5,122 nt of DNA from Geothrix sp. GTDB lineage: Bacteria; Acidobacteriota; Holophagae; Holophagales; Holophagaceae. Below the pieces are notes generated by a model. That model saw only the letters and a program-made list of their open reading frames with translations, ran no database searches and was not told where the DNA came from. The stretch spans positions 1-5,122 of the forward strand of contig JAMPXL010000122.1 in assembly GCA_023701165.1 (NCBI GenBank). The letters are read 5' to 3'. The translations under genes were made by a program, and so were the position numbers. Shown piece by piece: positions 1 to 5,122 of the stretch. Position 1 is the first letter of the stretch. The number at the start of each line of letters is the position of its first letter.

Positions 1-26
1 ACGTAGTTGGCGCCGACTTCACTCAT
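1..26 (-). CDS. Start of a downstream gene, probable pilus retraction ATPase PilT (partial)
   Basis: Only the first eight codons and two bases lie in the window; they read MSEVGANY from an ATG at 26..24. A GAGG ribosome-binding sequence (plus-strand 32-35) sits five bases before the ATG, and the start is 11 bases after the pilB stop, so the two genes are almost certainly co-transcribed. PilT, the hexameric ATPase that powers pilus retraction and twitching, commonly follows pilB in pil operons (pilB-pilT-pilC). The identity rests on that gene order alone, since eight residues hold no motif. It could instead be pilC or another pil gene. The presence of a gene start here is fairly secure; the PilT name is a guess from context. 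Confidence 0.5.
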
Positions 27-37
27 GGGGACCTCGC

Positions 38-1885
<1,848 letters not shown>

Positions 1886-1891
1886 TGGCTG

Positions 1892-1896
1892 CCTCC
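1892..1896 (-). promoter_or_regulatory. Ribosome-binding site of pilB (decides the GTG start)
   Basis: On the minus strand GGAGG is followed by a six-base spacer and then GTG at 1885..1883. This is the only strong Shine-Dalgarno match near the N-terminal homology start. It argues against the longer upstream reading of the same frame. Confidence 0.8.
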
Positions 1897-1949
1897 GGAT
1901 GGGGTGTGGCGATGGTATCACCACCCAGGCCCGTCGCGGCACGCAACCC

Positions 1950-1955
1950 ATTGTA
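1950..1955 (-). promoter_or_regulatory. Candidate -10 box for pilB
   Basis: The minus strand reads TACAAT here, five of six matches to the sigma-70 -10 consensus, in the most AT-rich patch of the 80-bp divergent gap. Transcription would start near 1943, giving a pilB leader of roughly 58 bases. No convincing -35 is seen at 16-18 bp; TTCCTG at 1981..1976 is 20 bp away. I see no good sigma-54 (GG-N10-GC type) alternative. The call rests on one hexamer and its position. Confidence 0.3.
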
Positions 1956-1959
1956 TGCT
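1954..1959 (+). promoter_or_regulatory. Candidate -10 box for the divergent 652-residue gene; leaderless start possible
   Basis: The plus strand reads TATGCT, a moderate -10 match, ending six bases before the ATG at 1966. Transcription would then start at or next to the start codon, which fits the lack of any Shine-Dalgarno sequence before that ATG. No recognisable -35 is present at the expected distance. The hexamer overlaps the candidate pilB -10 on the other strand, so the two promoters would compete. Weak evidence. Confidence 0.25.
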
Positions 1960-1965
1960 TTTGCC

Positions 1966-3924
1966 ATGCTCCTCCCAGGAACCCCGCCCCAGCGCCTGCT
2001 GCAGGCCCGGCAGTTGATCCGGGAGAAGGGGCTTTCCAGGACGGACCTGGCCCTGCTGGACGACATCCTCCGGGAGGGGGCCGGGGACCTGGACCCCCTG
2101 CGGGAGGCCCCGCCGCGGGAGACACCCCCTGGCGGGGAATCCCCGGCCCAGGCCGATTTGAGGCGCAGCCTCGGTCTTTTCCTGGCCTTCCTGCACCAGT
2201 TCTCGCCCCGCCGCCTGGGCGAAGCCCGGGCCTCCATGGGGCAGGTCATGCAGCACAGCCTGGCCCGGCTGGGCCATCTGGCGGAAGCCGCCCACCGGGA
2301 GATGATGGTGGAGCAGGCACAGCCGGCCTGGGTGGGGCTCCTGCTGGACCTCCTGGCTTCCCTGAGGGTCATGGCCCCGCCCCTGGGCGAAGGCGACGGG
2401 GCCCTCCGGACGCTGTGGGCCGCCTTCCTGCAGGATCACCGTGAGGCCTTCCGCCAGATCCTGACGGCCCTCCAGGCCTGTGAAAACGGCCCCGAGGCCG
2501 TGGCCCGCCTGAATGCCCAGATGAAGACCGTGAACCGGGCCATCCAGGGCAAGGGGCGGCTGGAGGAATCCCTCGCGCGGCTCGCGGAACAGCTGGAGGC
2601 CTGCATCCCCCCGGACATCCACGCCCGGGTCGAGCCCCTCATCCTCCTCCAGCACGTCGTCTCCAACCTGCGCCTGAGCCTGATGCGCCCCCTGGACCGC
2701 GGCATCCACTGGCCTGCGGTGGAACAGGTCCGCGGCAGCCTCCGCTGGCTCTGGGACCACCTGGGCTGGGTCCTGCCCCGCATGGACGCCGGGCTTTTCC
2801 AGGACCGCGTGCCCGCCGAACTGCGCCGGCTGCTCCAGGATCTCCGGCGCGAGAACCCGGCGGCCTTCTCCGTGGTGGCCCGGGCCCTCGCCAGCCACAT
2901 CTCGCTGCTGGGGCTGCTGGAATCCCTGGAGCCCGCCTCCGGGGCGAGCACCCGGGAACGCTACGCCGCCGTGCCCACCTTCCTCGTGATCGAATCCGAG
3001 CTGGGCCGCATGTCGGACCGGACCTACGATCCCGCCCGGGCCACGCTGCTGGACCCGGGCCAGCCCGAGGTGCCGCGGCTCCGGGCCTACCTCCGCCAGG
3101 CCGTCCTCAGCCTCCGCCAGGACCAGGGAACCCTGAGGAGCCTGCTCCAGCAGGCCCTCGCGGGCCAGGATTCGGATCAGCTGGCCCATACCCTGGACAA
3201 CCTCCGGGGCCTGCTCGTGAACCACCAGAAACAGCTCATGGGCGAGCTGGTGGGCATCTTCTCGCCGGATGTGCAGCAGCGCCTCTTCCCGGAATCCCCG
3301 AGCATGATGGAGGAGGGTGAACGCCTGCGGCTCCGGATCCAGCGGCTCTGGGAACAGGTCCCCCCCCTTCAGGGCCAGCTCCTGTTGTGCATGGAACTCC
3401 AGGACTGGCCCCGGCTCGCCCTGGGCCTCGCCCAGGCCTACCGCCACATGCTGGCCTTCCGGCGCAGCCCGGAATTCCCCCTCATGCGCCGGCCGGACCG
3501 GGAGGAGGCCGAGCACCTCATCCAGGACCTGGGCCGCCTGCTGGAATCCCCCGGCGAGGTGCCCCAGGCCCTTCGCGACGGCATGGAGGTGCTGGGCGAA
3601 CTCCTCCGGTTCCTGGAGCTGTTCCTCCTCCGCATCAACGCCCGGGTCCCCCTGATCCGCCAGGATCTCGAAGTGGCCCAGGAGGGCCTGCAGCTCATCG
3701 CCAGCCTGCAGGAGGGCCCCACGGGCACGGAGCGGACCCGCCTCTCCCACAAGCTCATCCAGACCGCCAAGCGCCTGGGCGTCCGCGATGCCCAGGCCGT
3801 GACCCTGCTCAAACGCTGGATCCGCGCCGAACGCAGCCAGCGGGAGGGCTCCCTTCCCGCCCTGGAGCAGCTCGCCGCCCACCTGCGCCATCTGGCCGTG
3901 AGGCTGGAGGCCGCGCTAGGCTGA
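1966..3924 (+). CDS. Uncharacterised all-helical cytoplasmic protein, 652 residues
   Basis: I do not recognise this protein. It ends in TGA. It has no signal peptide, no membrane segment, and no nucleotide-binding or metal motif that I can see. Composition is rich in Leu, Arg, Gln, Glu and Ala with many amphipathic helix-like stretches, broken by a Pro/Gly-rich linker at about 44-62 and a Gly/Ser turn near 323-329. This suggests a helical-repeat or coiled-coil scaffold. The last 60 residues are basic and helical, with an LLKRWIRAERSQRE stretch at 613-626. There are only three cysteines (172, 213, 475). The ATG at 1966 is chosen because codons from there on have strong G/C third positions, while the in-frame stretch from the GTG at 1906 or ATG at 1912 uses many A/T-ending codons (TCA, CCA, TTG, TAT, GCT, TTT). 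The ATG at 1912 has a weak GGGGTG ahead and remains possible (670 residues). The gene diverges from pilB and lies 66 bp before the GGDEF gene on the same strand, so a role in pilus control or cyclic-dinucleotide signalling can be suspected but not shown. Confidence 0.85.
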   Translation: MLLPGTPPQRLLQARQLIREKGLSRTDLALLDDILREGAGDLDPLREAPPRETPPGGESPAQADLRRSLGLFLAFLHQFSPRRLGEARASMGQVMQHSLARLGHLAEAAHREMMVEQAQPAWVGLLLDLLASLRVMAPPLGEGDGALRTLWAAFLQDHREAFRQILTALQACENGPEAVARLNAQMKTVNRAIQGKGRLEESLARLAEQLEACIPPDIHARVEPLILLQHVVSNLRLSLMRPLDRGIHWPAVEQVRGSLRWLWDHLGWVLPRMDAGLFQDRVPAELRRLLQDLRRENPAAFSVVARALASHISLLGLLESLEPASGASTRERYAAVPTFLVIESELGRMSDRTYDPARATLLDPGQPEVPRLRAYLRQAVLSLRQDQGTLRSLLQQALAGQDSDQLAHTLDNLRGLLVNHQKQLMGELVGIFSPDVQQRLFPESPSMMEEGERLRLRIQRLWEQVPPLQGQLLLCMELQDWPRLALGLAQAYRHMLAFRRSPEFPLMRRPDREEAEHLIQDLGRLLESPGEVPQALRDGMEVLGELLRFLELFLLRINARVPLIRQDLEVAQEGLQLIASLQEGPTGTERTRLSHKLIQTAKRLGVRDAQAVTLLKRWIRAERSQREGSLPALEQLAAHLRHLAVRLEAALG

Positions 3925-3939
3925 TCCGGCCGGCGCCGC

Positions 3940-3973
3940 GGCTTTCGTCGTGCCTGCCGAACAACGGAAAGCC
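3940..3973 (+). other. Imperfect hairpin in the gap before the GGDEF gene
   Basis: GGCTTTC plus GTCGT (3940-3951) can pair with ACAAC plus GAAAGCC (3961-3973) around a nine-base loop (3952-3960). The stem has about eleven pairs, one bulged G and one C-A mismatch. No T-run follows, so it is not a classic intrinsic terminator. It may attenuate read-through from the upstream gene, shape the leader of the GGDEF gene, or be chance in GC-rich DNA. The rest of the 66-bp gap (3925-3990) shows no clear promoter; a weak GGAAG at 3982-3986 is the only ribosome-binding candidate for the ATG at 3991. Confidence 0.4.
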
Positions 3974-3990
3974 TCCTGTCTGGAAGCCCC

Positions 3991-5122
3991 ATGCACCGCA
4001 TCCACTGGCTGGAACCACATCCCTCCGGGGCCGGGGAGGCGCTTCGCGCAGCCCTGGTGGGGTGGGGCCACGAGGTGGCGCCGGGCCCGGGGCCCGGCTC
4101 GCTGGTGCTGGTGGCTGAGCGGCCGGACCCGCGGCTGATCCCGGCGGAGGGCTCGGAAATCCTGTGGTGGGTCCAAGAGGCGGAAGCAGAGGAGGTCAGC
4201 GCCGTCCTGGGGCTGCGGCCCGGCTGGGTGCTGCTCCAGGACCGCCCCCTCGAAGCCGTCCGGGAGGCCCTCCAGCACCTCCGGCAGCGGGACCTCGGCA
4301 GCGAGGGCTGGCTGCGCCAGATGCTCCACCTCGCCTCGCTGGATGATCTGCTGAAACTGATCCTGAGCCGGGCCATCCACCAGTCGCGGGCGCGGGGCGG
4401 CGCCATCTGGCTCAAGCGGGAGAACCTGTTCTACCAGCGGGCCGGCGATGGATCCTTTCCGGAGGCCCCCCTGCCCCACCAGGAGGCCGCAGAGCTGGTG
4501 CGCCGGGGGGAAGCCTTCCTCCTGGCCGCCTCGGAGCAGCTGGGCATCCTGCGGCTGCTGGATCCCCAGGAGCCTCCCGAGCGCTTCCTCCGCGGCTTCG
4601 ACGATGTGGAGCCCCTGCTGCTCAACGCCTGGCGCCTGGAAGAAAGCCGCGCCCTGTCGTTCAAGGACGACCTCACCGTGGCCCAGAACCGCCGGTGCCT
4701 GGAAGCGGAGCTGCCCCAGGCTGTGCGCGCCGCCGCCGCCAAGGGCGAGTCCATGGCCCTGCTCTTCCTGGATGTGGACGACCTCCGGCAGGTCAATACC
4801 CTGCATGGCCACCCGGTGGGAAGCATCCTCCTGGAAGCCGTGGCCCGCACGGCCCAGCGGCTCTGCCGCGCCCACGACCGCCTCTACCGGTACGGGGGCG
4901 ATGAGTTCTGCATCCTCATGCCCGGCACCTCGGCCCAGGGCGCCCAGAAACTGGGGGACCGCCTGGTCCAGGTCCTGAAGGAACAGCCCCTGGCCATCGG
5001 CTCCCAGCGGCTGGCCATTTCTCTCAGCGCCGGCGTCGCGGCCTTCCCCGAACACGCGGATGGCGCCGGCCACCTCATCGAGCAGGCCGATCACGCCCTC
5101 CTGCGCGCCAAGCGGGATGGCA
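3991..5122 (+). CDS. GGDEF-domain nucleotide cyclase with Hypr (cGAMP synthase) signature, partial at the 3' end
   Basis: The frame is open from the ATG at 3991 to the window edge (377 codons plus one base). Residues 1-100 look like a degenerate receiver fold: alternating short strands and helices ending LLQDRPLEAVREAL (81-94), like the KP-helix end of a receiver, but with no phosphoacceptor Asp after VLV (39-41) and Arg85 where Lys is usual. Residues 108-219 resemble a compact GAF sensor domain ending in a helix (208-219) that leads into the catalytic part. The GGDEF domain starts at about 224 with DDLTVAQNRR (226-235, usually D-LTGL-NRR). Catalytic landmarks are metal-binding D261 and D304-E305 within GGDEF 302-306, guanine-binding N269, and the inhibitory-site RxxD at R293-D296. 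The residue matching PleD Asp344 is Ser278 (GHPVGS), the mark of hybrid promiscuous GGDEF enzymes that make 3',3'-cGAMP. The last residues (ADHALLRAKRDG) match the usual C-terminal end, so only some 10-30 residues are missing. GGDEF membership is certain; cGAMP production is inferred from one residue and known family biochemistry. Confidence 0.93.
   Translation, partial: MHRIHWLEPHPSGAGEALRAALVGWGHEVAPGPGPGSLVLVAERPDPRLIPAEGSEILWWVQEAEAEEVSAVLGLRPGWVLLQDRPLEAVREALQHLRQRDLGSEGWLRQMLHLASLDDLLKLILSRAIHQSRARGGAIWLKRENLFYQRAGDGSFPEAPLPHQEAAELVRRGEAFLLAASEQLGILRLLDPQEPPERFLRGFDDVEPLLLNAWRLEESRALSFKDDLTVAQNRRCLEAELPQAVRAAAAKGESMALLFLDVDDLRQVNTLHGHPVGSILLEAVARTAQRLCRAHDRLYRYGGDEFCILMPGTSAQGAQKLGDRLVQVLKEQPLAIGSQRLAISLSAGVAAFPEHADGAGHLIEQADHALLRAKRDG

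Noticed and set aside
1906..1965. Earlier starts (GTG 1906, ATG 1912) for the helical protein
   Set aside because: The codons here are much richer in A/T third positions than the gene body and the stretch overlaps the candidate promoter; the ATG at 1912 with GGGGTG upstream cannot be fully excluded.
1886..2125. 80-codon N-terminal extension of PilB
   Set aside because: It overlaps the divergent gene, is Pro/Gly-rich, has no homology to PilB, and the GTG at 1885 has a good ribosome-binding site.
2137..3550. Repeated GGAATCC motif within the helical protein gene
   Set aside because: At least five copies occur, mostly where Glu-Ser codons fall (GAA TCC), with irregular spacing; codon use explains it better than a DNA motif.
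1918..3891. Long open frame on the minus strand opposite the helical protein
   Set aside because: Its composition is skewed to Gly, His and Gln with no helix pattern or start signal, whereas the plus frame has normal helical composition and strong third-position bias. I treat it as antisense shadow.
3925..3990. Cyclic-dinucleotide (GEMM) riboswitch before the cyclase gene
   Set aside because: The gap is only 66 bases and I see no GEMM core or tetraloop-receptor pattern; only a simple hairpin.
3916..5094. Minus-strand frame opposite the GGDEF gene
   Set aside because: The plus frame carries a complete set of GGDEF motifs; the minus frame is a shadow and has none.

Overview
This GC-rich window has strong C/G third-position codon bias. 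It holds four genes in two divergent groups. On the minus strand, reading leftwards from about 1885, are a complete type IV pilus extension ATPase (PilB) and, 11 bp further on, the first codons of a next gene that is probably the retraction ATPase PilT. On the plus strand, reading rightwards from about 1966, are a 652-residue all-helical protein I do not recognise and a GGDEF-domain nucleotide cyclase that runs off the right edge. No RNA genes, insertion sequences, CRISPR arrays or phage genes were seen.

Organism: pilB followed closely by a likely pilT, a PilB with an MshEN-type N-terminal domain, the high GC content and a GGDEF enzyme of the 'Hypr' type together suggest an acidobacterium, perhaps Holophagae/Geothrix-like, or a deltaproteobacterium-like lineage. 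This is inference from gene style, not from a marker gene, and is only moderately secure.

Layout: 1-26 (minus) start of putative pilT; 38-1885 (minus) pilB; 1886-1965 an 80-bp divergent intergenic region with overlapping candidate -10 boxes; 1966-3924 (plus) unknown helical protein; 3925-3990 a 66-bp gap with an imperfect hairpin; 3991-5122 (plus) degenerate receiver-like + GAF-like + GGDEF protein, incomplete at its C-terminus. Because this last frame has no stop inside the window, a search that needs closed ORFs would miss it.

Most interesting point: the GGDEF domain has an intact GGDEF loop, metal-binding Asp and guanine-binding Asn. However, the second guanine-reading residue (Asp344 in PleD) is Ser (S278). 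This Asp-to-Ser change is the published signature of hybrid promiscuous (Hypr) GGDEF enzymes, which make 3',3'-cGAMP as well as cyclic dinucleotides such as c-di-GMP. The neighbouring PilB carries an MshEN domain, a known cyclic-dinucleotide-binding fold. The window may therefore encode a local link between a cGAMP/c-di-GMP signal and type IV pilus extension, with the unknown helical protein as a possible third component. That link is a hypothesis; the residues themselves are read directly.
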